This document shows positions 1 to 10,513 of a DNA stretch of 64,000 nucleotides, one piece after another. Position 1 is the stretch's first letter; each line of letters begins with the position of its first letter. The translations under genes were made by a program, and so were the position numbers. A model generated the notes under the pieces. That model was not told the origin of the DNA and ran no database searches. It was given only the letters and a program-made list of their open reading frames with translations. The DNA is from Pictodentalium vernedei (lineage: Eukaryota; Mollusca; Scaphopoda; Dentaliida; Dentaliidae). Location of the stretch: the NCBI GenBank assembly GCA_031216915.1, contig CM062289.1, positions 448,532,910-448,596,909 on the forward strand. Direction: 5' to 3'.

Positions 1-856
1 TTATTCGTCTGGTGTTTGGCCGTATTATCCTTATGAGGTTGTTTAGAAAGGGCTCTTAACTTGTCGGCAAATGATACACCGCTGTCAGTGGTGAATGTTG
101 GCGTCGCCGGTATCGTTTCCGTTGCGTTACTGTCTGCCGATTTCCCATCATTGTGGATCTCCGCACTGGTTCCAACTTTGGGAGGGCATATCTGGTATAT
201 ATCCATATGTGGGCTGGGGTGTTTTCACAGCTCAGTACATAATTAAATGTCGCTCATCTTGATAATTCTTTTCAATCTGAAATGTCCTAAGTTTGTTTTT
301 CACAACTCAGTTTGTGTCGTCCAAACAAATTAGATGAAGTCCTATTGATTGGCTTTCATTGATTTTTCATCAGTCAGTGAGTGGTTTGCTTTACTGACCC
401 CATGAAGCCCTATTGGTTGGATTTGATTTAAGCATACCCAATCGGGAGCAGTTTGCTTGACTGGCTTCAGATGTGTGTTAAAATAATATGAAAAAATGGT
501 TTTATAAAATATATTGAGACTGGAGAAATAAATAAAAAATAACGCCAAACATTACCATGCCTCACGAATGTTATCAGTTGGAATGAATATCCCCCGACGG
601 AGGTTTATGACGGAAAATATTTTACATAACGTAGAAATTGTGTGTTTTACCTTCTGAACCTCTACATTGTGTGAAAGGTATGAAAAATTAAAAATTAAAA
701 ATAATAATAATAATAATAAAAAATAAAAGATATAAAAAATAATAAATAATAAATAATTAAATAATAAATAATAAAATAATAAAAAATAAATAAATGAATA
801 AATAAATAAATAATAATGATAATAATAATAATAATTTTATTAGGAAATAAATAAAC
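1..856. other. Unassigned AT-rich flank with an AAT/AAAT microsatellite
   Basis: No gene is supported here. Short open frames exist but lack recognisable motifs. From about 690 to 840 the sequence is almost entirely AAT, AAAT and AATA units, forming an AT-rich microsatellite directly before the first readable codons of the LINE at 857. Between 340 and 480 there is a loosely duplicated stretch around the words TTGGTT and GTTTGCTT. Confidence 0.5.
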
Positions 857-2965
857 ATGGGGAACCCACCGGACTGTCCGAACCAGGTCGAGGAAAATCT
901 CTCGGACTTCGTGTGCAGCGAAATCAAAACTGAGGAGGTGCGAAGGGTGATCTCGAAATTGAGGAATGGAAAAGCGGGAGGGATGGACGAAATTCCTAAC
1001 GAGTTTATCAAAAAAGGGGTAGAGGAACTCTTGGAAAGCCTAACTGCCCTATTCAATTTAGCCATAGAAAAACAAGAGGTCCCAAAGGAGTGGAGGGAAA
1101 GTAAAGTGACATTTATTCACAAAAAGGGGGAAAAAGACGTCTTGGATAACTATCGAGGGATATCTGTCAGCAGCAACATTGGAAAAGTCTTTTGTAAAGT
1201 CCTGTATGGGAGATTAGAGGAGGTGATTGAGGAGAAGGGTTTTTTGGGAGAAATCCAGAATGGCTTCAGGAAGGGAAGGAGAGTCACTGACCATCTTTTC
1301 ACGCTAACCCAAATGATAGAATCCGTGAAAGCAAAAAAGAAAAAGATATTCATGGCCTTTTTGGATGTTAAAAAGGCATACGATAGAGTGTGGATGGAGG
1401 GTATGTGGCGCAAGCTGGAGGCTCTGGGCTTGGGGGTGAGTTTGTTGGGATTACGAAAGCATTATATAAAGATGTACAGAGTGAACTTAGCCTGGGTAAC
1501 ATTACAACAAAACGTGTGCCTATGGAGATAGGCCTAAAACAGGGGTGTATCCTTTCGCCAATTATTTTTGCATTGTACATCAAAGGTTTAGGAGATGAAC
1601 TCCTGCATAGCGACGAGGGGGTTGTAGTTGGTGACTTGAAGATCCCAGGGTTATTTTTTGCAGACGATATGGTGCTAGTGTCAGAAAGCGAAGAGGGGTT
1701 AGAGAAGATGCTGGGAATTGTTGGGAAATATGGGAGAAAATGGAGACTCGAACTTAATGAAAGCAAGAGCAAAGTTATACCCGTGGGCCGCAAAGTGGAC
1801 CCCACTCGAAGGTGGAGAGTGGGGGAGTTCTGCATTCCGGAAGGTAGCAGTAGACTTCTTAGTGTAGGAGAGACTAGTGACTATGAATACCTGGGGGTAA
1901 ATATAAACATCACGGGAAGAGACATCTATCGAAACCACACAAATAAATTGATTCTGAAGGGGAAGCGAATCCTTAACCAAATGAAACTTATAGGGAGAAA
2001 CAGTTTCAATAAGGTTTTCGTGGGGAAAACCATTTGGGAAATGGTGGGTCTGCCAAGTATAACATACGGTGCGGAAGTTGTACCCCTAAACCAGACAGCT
2101 ATTAAGAGCTTGGAAATCCTGCAGAACGATGCAGGCCGATGGATAACAGGCTCGAGTAATGCCGCAGCACTAGAAGCAATCAGGGGCGAGCTTGGGTGGA
2201 TGAGGATCAATGACAGGATAGACCTATTGAAACTCGGTTATCTTAATTATTTGGTAAATCTCCCCGAAAGCCGATGGTGTAAAGTAATGTTCCTGAGAAC
2301 TTTCAACTCAAATATCAAGACGGGGTGGATGGTCCAAGTGAGGGAGCTAGTAGAAAACTACTCAATGGAGATCTCGGACCTTGACGTTGGGGCAAACCAG
2401 GGCAAACAGATCGTCAGAGAAAGGGTCATGGAGGATTGTAACCGTAATTGGCGAGAGGGGGGTCAAATCAAAGAGATCTTTGGGTGGCCTGCGTGATAAA
2501 GAGAAGCCTGGTTTTGAAGAGTACCTTGATGGCACCTTTGGGAGGTCACTGTTGTTCAAGCTGAGGTCGCGGTCCCTGGAGCTGAGGGGAACAATTGGGA
2601 AAAACAGTGAAAAGGAGTGCCAGATGTGTAACGTGGGAGTGGTGGAGACCCTGGAACACTTTCTTATAGAATGCCCAAAATACCAGTCTAAAAGAACAAG
2701 ATTCACGGGGAGTATAATGGAGAAGTGAGATGGGAGAATGAAGGACATGTGGTTAGAGAGCGACTGTAAGGAGAGGGTTAATATACTAATCGGAGAGATT
2801 GGGAAGAATAGGGCAAGGGATGTCATCAAGCAGTTAGTCTCCGAGTGTTGGGAGGAGAGAAGAAGCGCGGGAATAGGGAGGCAGTTGGTAAAACATGGGT
2901 AACCAAGGCCTTCTCATACGAGAACCGCGACAAATCAGCGGCCGGCCGAAGTGTTATTATTATTA
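857..2965 (+). pseudogene. 5'-truncated non-LTR retrotransposon (LINE), reverse transcriptase remnant
   Basis: This is the reverse transcriptase region of a LINE. The first frame (857 to about 1440) carries the fingers/palm segment with FLDVKKAYDRVW, the first catalytic aspartate motif. A +1 shift near 1430 moves the reading into a second frame that runs to 2496 and holds GLKQGCILSP and LFFADDMVL, the FADD catalytic motif. A third frame (about 2470-2728) ends with a CxxC zinc-knuckle segment, CQMCNVGVVETLEHFLIECP, typical of LINE C-termini. The 3' end near 2945-2965 has a TTATTATTA tail. A 5'-truncated relative of its last ~115 bp lies inverted at 30737-30848. No endonuclease domain is present, so the copy is 5'-truncated as well as frameshifted. 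The clade is not resolved from the sequence alone. Confidence 0.85.
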
Positions 2966-3371
2966 TTAGTACGCCGCACAACGTCGCCTTGAAGGAGCGA
3001 TAAGCCGTTCTCTGTAATTATTTTGAAACGTATGCATTTGGGGTCTAATTGGGCTGAATATTGTGCAATAAAATGTCCCGACTAGTAGCATTTTATTAAA
3101 AATAAAAGCTACTCTATTTAGTATCTGGAATTATCTCATGACTCTGGACTTGAAAGTTTTATTTTTCACGAGCGCTTGCGCATGTGAAAAATAATATTTT
3201 CACGTCCGCGCGAAGAATTTTTTCAGTAGCTTCCTAAATGACGTTAAACTTCGGCACATTACGTCGCCTTGAAGGAACGATCATCAGACGTTGTCTTGAA
3301 ACTCTTTGCAGTCGAATTAAATATTGCGCAGTCGGAAAAATGCCACACAGCATATAATAAAAAGAAAATCT
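2966..3371. repeat. Tandem repeat of about 260-280 bp, second unit interrupted by a LINE
   Basis: Two related units are visible. The first runs from about 2970 to 3250 (starting near ACGTCGCCTTGAAGGAGCGA). The second starts near 3255 (ACGTCGCCTTGAAGGAACGA) and reaches 3371, where the LINE is inserted. It resumes at 24880 with text that matches 3108-3240 (for example ATCTCAT followed by GGAC and a CGAGCGC hairpin-like stretch). The match on both sides shows that the LINE plus Polinton lie inside the second unit. Confidence 0.65.
3359..3371. other. Left target-site duplication of the LINE
   Basis: AAAAAGAAAATCT here is repeated exactly at 24867-24879. The 13-bp duplication brackets the LINE and fixes its insertion limits. 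Confidence 0.8.
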
Positions 3372-5051
3372 TTATTCTCGGGGTAATTATAATGCGCTGA
3401 ACGAGGCTTTCTCTGACACTGACTGGAATTCTATCCTCGATACTTTATGCCTCGATACCATAGTTACAAATTTCACTGACAAAATACTCGATACTGCATA
3501 CAAACATATACCCAACAAATTTATTACTTCCAGAATGGATCAACCGAAATGGATGCATAATGAGATAAGACTACTAATGAGACAGAGAAAACGTCTGTAT
3601 CTCATTGCTAAACGTACCAATTTCCCACACGACTGGGCCAAATATAAACTTAAAAGGAATGATGTTGTATCGGCCATCAGGAAGGCCAAAGCCCAGCATC
3701 TTGCAAAAATCCAATCCACATTGAGAAGCAATGAAACCCCAGCATCTCTGTGGTGGAAGACCCTAAAAACACTAATCGGTAGCGGTAATGCAACAGGAAT
3801 TCCTACCCTGATTCATCAAAACAAAATATATTCTTCAGGTGTTGAGAAAGCTGAAGTGTTCAATGAATACTTTTGTTCTATTTCGACAGTTACTGTTGAC
3901 GACCCGAATGCTTTCTTACCAGATCCACCATCCCATGTTTCCCAGCGTATTGATAGTATTACCCTACAATTGCAGTGAAGTATACGCCGCAATGAAGTCG
4001 ATAAAGGTGTCCAAGGCATCTGGTCCCGATCAAATAAACCCGCGTCTTCTAAAAGAATGTAAATCCTCTCTCTGCGAACCACTCTCAATTTTATTCAACA
4101 TTTCACTGAATAATTCGTACTTTCCTTCATTATGGAAAAAAGCAAATGTCTCCCCAATTCTAAAAAAACGCCCTCAAACTCAGTCACTAATTATCGCCCG
4201 ATATCGTTGATTAGCCGTGTTAGAAAATTATTTGAAAAATGTGTCTTCAAACGCCTGTGGCAGTTTTTGAGTGAAAATAATATCCTCAGTCAATTTCAGT
4301 CAGGTTTTACACCAAGTGATTCAACTGTCCTCCAATTGACTGACATTTGTGACGAATTCTGTCGTGCGCTTGATGAAGGCAAAGAAGTTAGGGTGGTTTT
4401 CTGTGATGTCAGTAAGGCGTTTGATAAGGTATGGCATGCTGGTCTTATTCACAAACTGGAGAGTATTGGCGTTTCAGGTGAACTACTTCTTTTCTAAAAT
4501 CGTATCTCTCGGATAGGTCGCAGCGAGTTGTGATAGCCTCTGAGTCGTCGTCATGGAGACCAATCAATGCCGGTGTACCCCAGGTGTCTATACTTGGGCC
4601 TTTACTGTTCTTGATATACAAAAACGATATGACGAGCGACTTACTCAGCAGTATTCGCCTCTTTGCTGACGATACGTCGTTATATCTAATTATTGAAAAC
4701 CCAGAGCAAGCCGCGGTCATAATTAATAACGATTTGGCTACAATCGAGCATTGGGCCAAAACATGGTTGGTCGAGTTCAATCCCAGCAAAACTGAAAGTA
4801 TGTGTATATCACGTAAAAGCAATCCGAACTCTCACCCACCCTTGTATTTAGGTGGCTCACAAGCATCGGAAGTTTCTGACCATAAACACCTAGGACTCAT
4901 ACTAAATAATACATGTACATGAAACAATCACATTGACCACATTTGCTCCAAAACCTGGTCTCGTCTAGACTTGTTGAGGAGACATAAATTTAACCTCGAT
5001 CGCAGTGTCCTGGAAAAAATATATTTCGCCTTTATTAGGCCACTTCTTGAA
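3372..5051 (+). pseudogene. Left part of a CR1/Jockey-type LINE, interrupted by the Polinton
   Basis: The 5' end is truncated inside the region just before the reverse transcriptase. Readable segments in order: a linker region (about 3390-3978); the RT fingers with KASGPDQINPRLL (about 4015-4060); CDVSKAFDKVWHAG (about 4400-4440); AGVPQVSILGPLLFL (about 4570-4615); LFADDTSLY, the FADD motif (about 4660-4690). It breaks off at LRRHKFNLDRSVLEKIYFAF and the first residues of the thumb at about 5050. At least three frame changes (near 3970, 4190 and 4495) and a stop at 4921 kill it. The protein continues across the Polinton at 23216, so the break at 5051 is an insertion and not an end. The clade is judged from overall layout and the C-terminal knuckle and could be a related group. 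Confidence 0.85.
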
Positions 5052-5057
5052 TACGCA
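5052..5057. other. Left 6-bp target-site duplication of the Polinton (TACGCA)
   Basis: TACGCA directly precedes the left terminal repeat and is repeated at 23210-23215 directly after the right one. A 6-bp duplication is the hallmark of Polinton/Maverick integration. Confidence 0.93.
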
Positions 5058-5482
5058 AGTAGGTATAAAAGGCCGATCTGCGACCACTTGTACATGTACG
5101 TGTACAAAATATGTTCACGATGCGTTCACCAACGTGGAATTCAGTGTTAAATCACACGCTTGTTCACAAAAACTGTACATGGTCTTGAATCGGCTCATGT
5201 ACAGTCAGTGACTCCTAGATCGCGCTTTTAGCGTTCAAATACTCGTGGTGAACGCATCATGTGCGTATGTTGTACATCTTCAGTTGTATCTTGTACGTAA
5301 TTTTTGGTCTACGTTCGCATCACAGATCAGACCCATCGATCCATCGTCGGCGAACGCGATCGAAAGCAAAAGATTCTGGGTCATCATCAAAAAACAGTTT
5401 TTGCAACTCTAGACCATGGTCTAGAATCGGCAATTGCGTTGGTACAGATGGTTTAGAACCTGCAATTGTTTTGAGGCAGTGG
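5058..5482. repeat. Left terminal inverted repeat of the Polinton
   Basis: About 425 bp that match the reverse complement of 22784-23209. By eye there are roughly ten differences, clustered near 5106-5117, 5427 and the inner end. The outermost bases are AGTAGGTATAAAAGG. Several short inverted words such as TGTACATGTACGTGTACA and TCTAGACCATGGTCTAGA occur within it. Confidence 0.93.
5063..5071 (+). promoter_or_regulatory. TATA-box-like motif at the extreme left terminus
   Basis: GTATAAAAGG begins 5 bp from the element end and reads inward. The identical motif lies at the other end in mirror orientation. It resembles a consensus TATA box, but no transcript evidence exists and the start site would fall inside the terminal repeat. 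Confidence 0.35.
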
Positions 5483-5486
5483 TGAA

Positions 5487-6021
5487 ATTTTTTTGTTCAA
5501 AAAGAGTCGATTGTGAATATATAGTCTGTATTATAGACATTGATGTTTTCTGTTGATGGGATGGATAAAAATTGAGTTTTTTTTTTTTTTGAGAATTCCT
5601 CCACTATGAGAAATTCTCAAAAAAAAACCTACTCAGCTGATCGAGCGATCTGATCGCTCGATTCTCGTAATAAAACTCGATCTGAATGAAGAGTGTCTGT
5701 GTGTTGGAAATTTGCAAACCCAGTCACGTCTTCCTGAAGTAAACAACTAACACACGTTATCGTAATGAGTGAATGAGGTTTTTTTGTTCAAAAAGAGTCG
5801 ATTGTGAATATATAGTCTGTATTATAGACATTGATGTTTTCTGTTGATGGGATGGATAAAAATTGAGTTTTGGTTTTTTTTTTGAGAATTCCTCCACTAT
5901 GAGAAATTCTAAAAAAAAACCACTCAGCTGATCGAGCGATCTGATCGCTCGATTCTCGTAATAAAACTCGATCTGAACGAAGAGTGTCGTTGTCGTTGGT
6001 GTGTTGGAAATTTGCAAACCC
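5487..6021. repeat. Subterminal direct duplication (two ~230-bp copies, 291 bp apart)
   Basis: The segment starting TTTTGTTCAAAAAGAGTCGA at about 5490 recurs at about 5779 almost unchanged. Both copies contain a foldback around GAGAATTCCTCCACTATGAG and GAAATTCTC, a palindrome TCGAGCGATCTGATCGCTCGA, and the end word GTGTGTTGGAAATTTGCAAACCC. No counterpart is seen inside the right terminal repeat. The rest of the gap to 6501 is AT-rich and gene-free. Confidence 0.8.
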
Positions 6022-6501
6022 TGTTAAGCGTTCGTTGAATAAAGTCAAGAAACACTTATCGGAATGTTTAAAACGCATTTTCTGCTCAGTTAGGTTTCGA
6101 GTGGTAAAATTTTTAATATATTCACGATAGCAATCGGAGAGAGATTTGTTAAAATCAGTTTTCCATTGTGTGTTGAAAACTGCCTAACAGTCATCAAAAA
6201 AAGGATTCTCTCTTAATTCGACACTCGATGAATTGATGTGTGAATGAATGAAGATCTTTTGACAAAATGTAAACACCGCTGTCAAAAAATGCGTTAAATC
6301 AGAAACCGGTTTGTCATGTACTGTTTAAACGTATTTTTTAAACATCAATTAACACAGTCAGTTTGAGATGTGATTTTTTTTCAGATTATTATATATTATA
6401 TTAAGACGGAAAGAGTTAAAACACAAAAACATAAAAATATAATTAAACATTTAATTTTGAAAAATAAATAAAAACAATTAAAACGAAAGATGTTTTTCCA
6501 G

Positions 6502-7397
6502 ATGGATCCTACACGCCGTGATCGAATTTTAGCCAGGTATTTACGTGCTAAGAAGGCGATTCAGTCAGCTGATAGGAGCAGACGTCTCGGTGAGATGGAA
6601 CTCAGACGCTAAGCCACAAAAATATTTAAACCCGTGACGGAGGGTCAAGAGCGAAGCAGGAAGGAGATAGTCGAAGAATTGAGACCCATAAAGGATAGTT
6701 CTTTGAGAATGGGTTCGTTGCCTCCTAGTTTTGGAAATCGGTATTGCATTCAATCTACACCGGATTACGTTCCCACGAGAATCGAAACCGACGTGAGTGA
6801 GAGCGATGATACAGCTTCGACTATCACCACTGATAGCATCGCATCGTCCGATGATGATGGTGGCGATAAGAGAGATCTGTTGTATGGAATTCGCGAGGAT
6901 TCGAGCGGTAGGAAATTCGTGGGCGACACTGAAGTGGAAATGGATGATGATGAATTGATCGTGGGTTCGAATAAATATAAAGTAACCGATGGTCTGCAGA
7001 GATTGCTCCTTTTCGATAAGCCTGGAGATTACACAGAACAGGATTTCGACAATTACGGCGACATTCTAGTTCAAACTCACGCCATGAAGAGAAATAACGA
7101 TGCCAGAGAGACGAGACCAAAGCCAACAGAGGTTACAAGTGGACGAAAGTGGTGAAACCTATATGGGAGATGAACAAGAAGTTCGTCGAATCGGTGACCG
7201 GCAAAGGGGTGAAAACCACTTTTCTCCCGAGCGATCCCGACGCTCTGTCTCAGAGATTGAGTTTGTTGATGGGGAGCAGACGGGCTGGTAAGACAGGATT
7301 AGATAATCAGATAGTTGCCATATCTGACGAATTGTTGAGACAGAAGGTTTTGAATAAAAACCAGTATAAAAGGCTGATGAACGAATTGAAGGATTGA
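6502..7397 (+). pseudogene. First rightward Polinton gene, acidic protein of unknown function, broken
   Basis: The ATG at 6502 opens a short basic N-terminus (MDPTRRDRILARY). A TAA at 6610-6612 interrupts the frame, which continues unbroken to about 7110. The middle is acidic and serine-rich, followed by DLLYGIREDSSGRKFVGD and YKVTDGLQRLLL, a patterned block that looks conserved. A frameshift between about 7100 and 7126 moves the reading into the next frame, which ends at 7397 with an alternating helix-like tail (NQIVAISDELLRQKVLNKNQ). The gene is thus about 298 codons with one nonsense codon and one frameshift. Related proteins of this layout are common in invertebrate Polintons, but I know no function. 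It stands first in the rightward block. Confidence 0.7.
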
Positions 7398-7414
7398 TGC
7401 GTATATAATAATAA

Positions 7415-7460
7415 GTAGAGAGAGAGAAACAAACAAACAAACAAACAAACAAAAATAAAA
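7415..7460. repeat. Short CAAA microsatellite
   Basis: About seven copies of AAAC/CAAA (7429-7455) in the spacer before the next gene. Confidence 0.7.
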
Positions 7461-7557
7461 CAGTAAATTCTTACACTAGAATAATAAAAGTATTTAAAAA
7501 CGACAAAACGATTTACCAGTGAAAAAAAAACCACAAAATATATCATAAAAATAAAAT

Positions 7558-7938
7558 ATGTTGGTGATAAAGAACAGGGGATATGTCAGGACTTATGTTC
7601 AAGGCGGTTCTGGCATCGTTGATTCTATAATGCGAGCGTTCACGAGCAATGCGGGTAGAAAACTCGCATCGACCGCATTTGAGGTCGGTAAGAAGATGGC
7701 TTTGGATGCTGGTAAGAAAGCCACTTCCGAAACAAGTGGTAGGATAGCTTCTGTGGCTGGCAAGAGGGCAGCCGACGAGTGGATTGGCAAGTTGATCAGT
7801 CCGCCGGCGAAGCGAGCTGCGTTAGAGCGAACGCCAAAAAGTTGGAAAGATTTTAAGGATGCCGTGGTGCCCATACAAGATTTAGCCAAAATGACGAGTG
7901 GATCCGGATTGAAGAGAACTCGCGACGGTGCGATATAA
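7558..7938 (+). CDS. Small basic Polinton protein, putative virion/core protein
   Basis: This is an intact 126-codon frame. It starts with a short N-terminus containing GGSGIVDSIM, then an alanine- and lysine-rich helical region (residues about 30-75) and a basic C-terminus. It is alanine-, lysine- and arginine-rich and lacks a signal peptide. It lies between the broken first gene and the ATPase. Size, basic charge and place in the structural block suggest a minor virion or DNA-binding protein. That is inference from context only, as I see no catalytic motif. The ATG at 7558 follows an A-rich leader like those of its neighbours. Confidence 0.6.
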   Translation: MLVIKNRGYVRTYVQGGSGIVDSIMRAFTSNAGRKLASTAFEVGKKMALDAGKKATSETSGRIASVAGKRAADEWIGKLISPPAKRAALERTPKSWKDFKDAVVPIQDLAKMTSGSGLKRTRDGAI

Positions 7939-8050
7939 ACAAAATAATAATAATAACAACATTAAAAACAGAGTTTGAAAAAAACATAAAAAAATTTGTG
8001 TTTGAAAAGAATCTAAAATAACAGACAAAAAAAATAAAATAAAACAAAAG

Positions 8051-8877
8051 ATGAACATTAAAGATATGTCTTGGAACGACGCCGCGACCAAGAGGTCGAA
8101 TAACGAGTACTTTCCCAAGAGCATAAGAGGTTTGATAGTGGGAAAATCGAATTGTGGAAAGACCAATCTGTTGATGAATCTGTTGTCCCGACCCGACTGG
8201 TTGGATTACGACAGATTGTTCGTGTTTGGCAAGAGCTTGTTTCAACCCGAATACAGATTGCTTCGAGAGTGCATGGATCGCAGATTGCCCAAGGACGTCA
8301 TAGCCAGAATCTTTGACAGTAGGGAGGAATTCGACAAGTGTGGAGCTCCGCTCTCGACCATTTTGGATGGCGCGGCGACGGAGCTGATGAAGAGAAATGC
8401 ATCTTCGAATATCGAGTGTCAATTTTATGAGAACGCTAGCGACGTTCCGGATCCTAGAGAACTGAAATAGGAAGATAAGAATCTCATGATTTTCGACGAT
8501 CTGCTTTTGGAGAGACAGAACCGATGCGAATCGTATTACGTTAGGGTCGACACAGCAACGTGGAGTGTTTCTACCTGTCGCAGAATTATTTTTGATTGCC
8601 CAGACAGACGATAAGGGAGAACGCTAATTTTCTATGTCTCTTTCGCCAAGATCTCAAGAATCTCAATCACATCTACGGCGATCACATCGCAAACGACATG
8701 AGCGCTGCCGAATTCAGGAGATTCTGCAAGAGGGTTTGGGATGGTGGACTTTACAATTTCGTCGTGATCGATTTGACGAGGGAATTTAATCGCAGAAAAT
8801 ATCGGTGCGGATTCGACAAGTTTTATGTTCCCGATGGTGATAATAATAAGATAGAGCGTGAAAAAATAAAAAATTAG
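8051..8877 (+). pseudogene. ATP: FtsK/HerA-type genome-packaging ATPase, broken
   Basis: In adenovirus-like and Polinton virions this P-loop ATPase drives DNA into the capsid. The Walker A motif GKSNCGKT is at residues 31-38, after the lead-in IRGLIV. A TAG at 8468-8470 stops the frame after 139 codons. Directly behind it, in the same frame, lies the Walker B strand NLMIFDDLLLE. A frameshift near 8550 then changes frame, and a TGA near 8593 follows. The C-terminal part (about 8596-8877, with RQTIRENANFLCLFRQDLK) is readable to the end. Combined length (about 275 codons) fits the family. The ATG at 8051 lies in an A-rich leader. Two stops and a shift make it non-functional. Confidence 0.88.
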
Positions 8878-8940
8878 AAAAATAATAAATCTTCAAATAA
8901 TTAGTTTTGAATAAAAAAAAAAAAATAAAATTAAGATATA

Positions 8941-9696
8941 ATGTTCGAACATGGAGAATTGTTAGAACGGATAGCCGAGAATACGGCTGTGAAACAATCC
9001 ATTCAAAACGTGGTGAGTGGCGATTCGACTCGATTTGCTACGAAATTCGAACCTTCCATCGAATTGAACAGAGAGAAAAGTTACGAGATGGCGTTGGTGA
9101 ATCTGGAGACTTATTCTTCCTTTCCCAACGTCACCAAAAAGAATAACTCGTTCAAGTATTCCAACGGAGTGGATTGGTTGGAGATTCGAATTCCCAAAGG
9201 GAGTTACGACATAGACGATTTGAACCATTACATTCAGACGCGAATGAAGACAGATGGAAAGGGAAGCAACAAGATCAGACTCGCTCCCAATCCTAATACC
9301 TTACACACGATGTTGGATTTGGAAGATAATTTTCGTGTGGATTTCAACATGGACGATTCTATAGGCAAGATGTTGGGATTCGATCGAAAGATGTATCGAG
9401 GCCATGCGGCATCTGAAAATACGGTCGACATTCTCGCTGTCAATAGCATTCTGGTGAACGTGGACGTGATTGCCGGAAGCTACGTGAATGGTAGCGCTCA
9501 GCCGATGATCTATTCCTTCTTTCCAAACGTGTCGCCGGGTTATAAGATCGTGGAGCGACCTCGAAATTTAGTTTATCTACCAGTGATTTTAGACATGTTG
9601 TATAGTCTCAAAACCACGTTGACGGATCAAAATGGTGAACTGTTAGATCTTCGCGGAGAGAGAGTGACGATACGATTTCACATAAGAGAAATATAA
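8941..9696 (+). CDS. Penton-like minor capsid protein (single jelly-roll type)
   Basis: An intact 251-codon frame. It has the strand-rich, turn-rich look of a jelly-roll protein. The most telling stretches are WLEIRIPKGSYDIDDLNHYI (residues 80-99), a segment ending GKMLGFDRK (about 142-150), and VDVIAGSYVNGSAQP with YSFFPNVSPGYKIVERP (about 174-207). The C-terminus DLRGERVTIRFHIREI would form the last strand. The length and position directly after the ATPase match the minor capsid (penton) gene of Polinton and adintovirus layouts. In such viruses this protein forms the five-fold vertices. The assignment rests on pattern and synteny, as no structure search was possible. Confidence 0.75.
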   Translation: MFEHGELLERIAENTAVKQSIQNVVSGDSTRFATKFEPSIELNREKSYEMALVNLETYSSFPNVTKKNNSFKYSNGVDWLEIRIPKGSYDIDDLNHYIQTRMKTDGKGSNKIRLAPNPNTLHTMLDLEDNFRVDFNMDDSIGKMLGFDRKMYRGHAASENTVDILAVNSILVNVDVIAGSYVNGSAQPMIYSFFPNVSPGYKIVERPRNLVYLPVILDMLYSLKTTLTDQNGELLDLRGERVTIRFHIREI

Positions 9697-9843
9697 AAAG
9701 CAAAAAAAAAAAAAAAATATTATATATATAGATAACAAAAATAAAATAAACGGTAATATTAATTTTTACAAAATTATTTTAATATAATTATTAAACAAGA
9801 AACAATTGAAGTAAATATATTTAAAAAAAAAACAAACAGAATT

Positions 9844-10456
9844 ATGACACAATACGTGGTTAAAAATGTGAACATATCTGCAGGACAGAGGAAGAAACTT
9901 AAGAGAGCGTTAACAACTCGAGGCGAGGCGGTCAGATTCAAATTCACTCACGAAGATCTGATGAGAGGCGGACAAGATTCGATCGCCTGGACCAGAAGTC
10001 AAATCAAAAGGATGGAGAAAGCAATTCGCGATGGAAGAGGGTTGGCGGTGAGATTGAGTCCCACTCAATTGAGATACAATTTGAGAATGAAAGGCGGTTT
10101 CCTACCGCTATTGGCAGGAATCGCCGCAAAAGCATTACCCTTCGCTGCAAAGGTGCTACCCTTTCTCGGAAAGACTCTCGGCGTGGGAGCTCTCACAGGA
10201 CTCGCTAGTTCGGGAGTTGAGAAATTAATGGGTGGTGACGGACTGTTTTTGAAGAAGGGAGGAGCCGTGTGTCACGTTCACGTGGACGACAGCGGTAAAG
10301 GATTGTATCTAGAACCCGTTAGAGATGGCAACTCTCTGAGAGGAAACGGTCTCTTTCTGAAGAGTGGACGGAACCGTCGAGCGATACGGCAAGGGTTTGT
10401 TGCTCGGTGAGAATTCGCCATTTAAGAACATACCGATTTTGAATATGTTATTATAA
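9844..10456 (+). pseudogene. Core/pX-like basic protein with hydrophobic segment, C-terminus frameshifted
   Basis: The open frame runs 9844-10410 (188 codons). Residues 1-80 are basic. Residues 85-125 (GGFLPLLAGIAAKALPFAAK and on) form a glycine/alanine/leucine-rich hydrophobic hairpin, followed by repeated GLFLK/GLYL words. Near 10371 the pattern leaves this frame. Another frame carries the continuation GKGLLLGENSPFKNIPIL and stops at 10454-10456, so a one-base shift has replaced the natural end. The layout recalls small virion core proteins of adenovirus-like elements that bind DNA or membranes. That role is inference. It lies directly behind the penton-like gene. Confidence 0.65.
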
Positions 10457-10513
10457 ATATAAAATTATATAAAATATATAAAATCATAGAAAGTATAAAA
10501 TAATATATTTAAA

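Noticed and set aside
61-246. Open frame of 61 codons at the left edge
   Set aside because: No motif, splice sites or homology can be recognised; a chance frame is likely.
7599-7889. Minus-strand frame opposite the small basic gene
   Set aside because: It is a shadow of the alanine-rich plus-strand gene, with no leader and no fit to the gene order.
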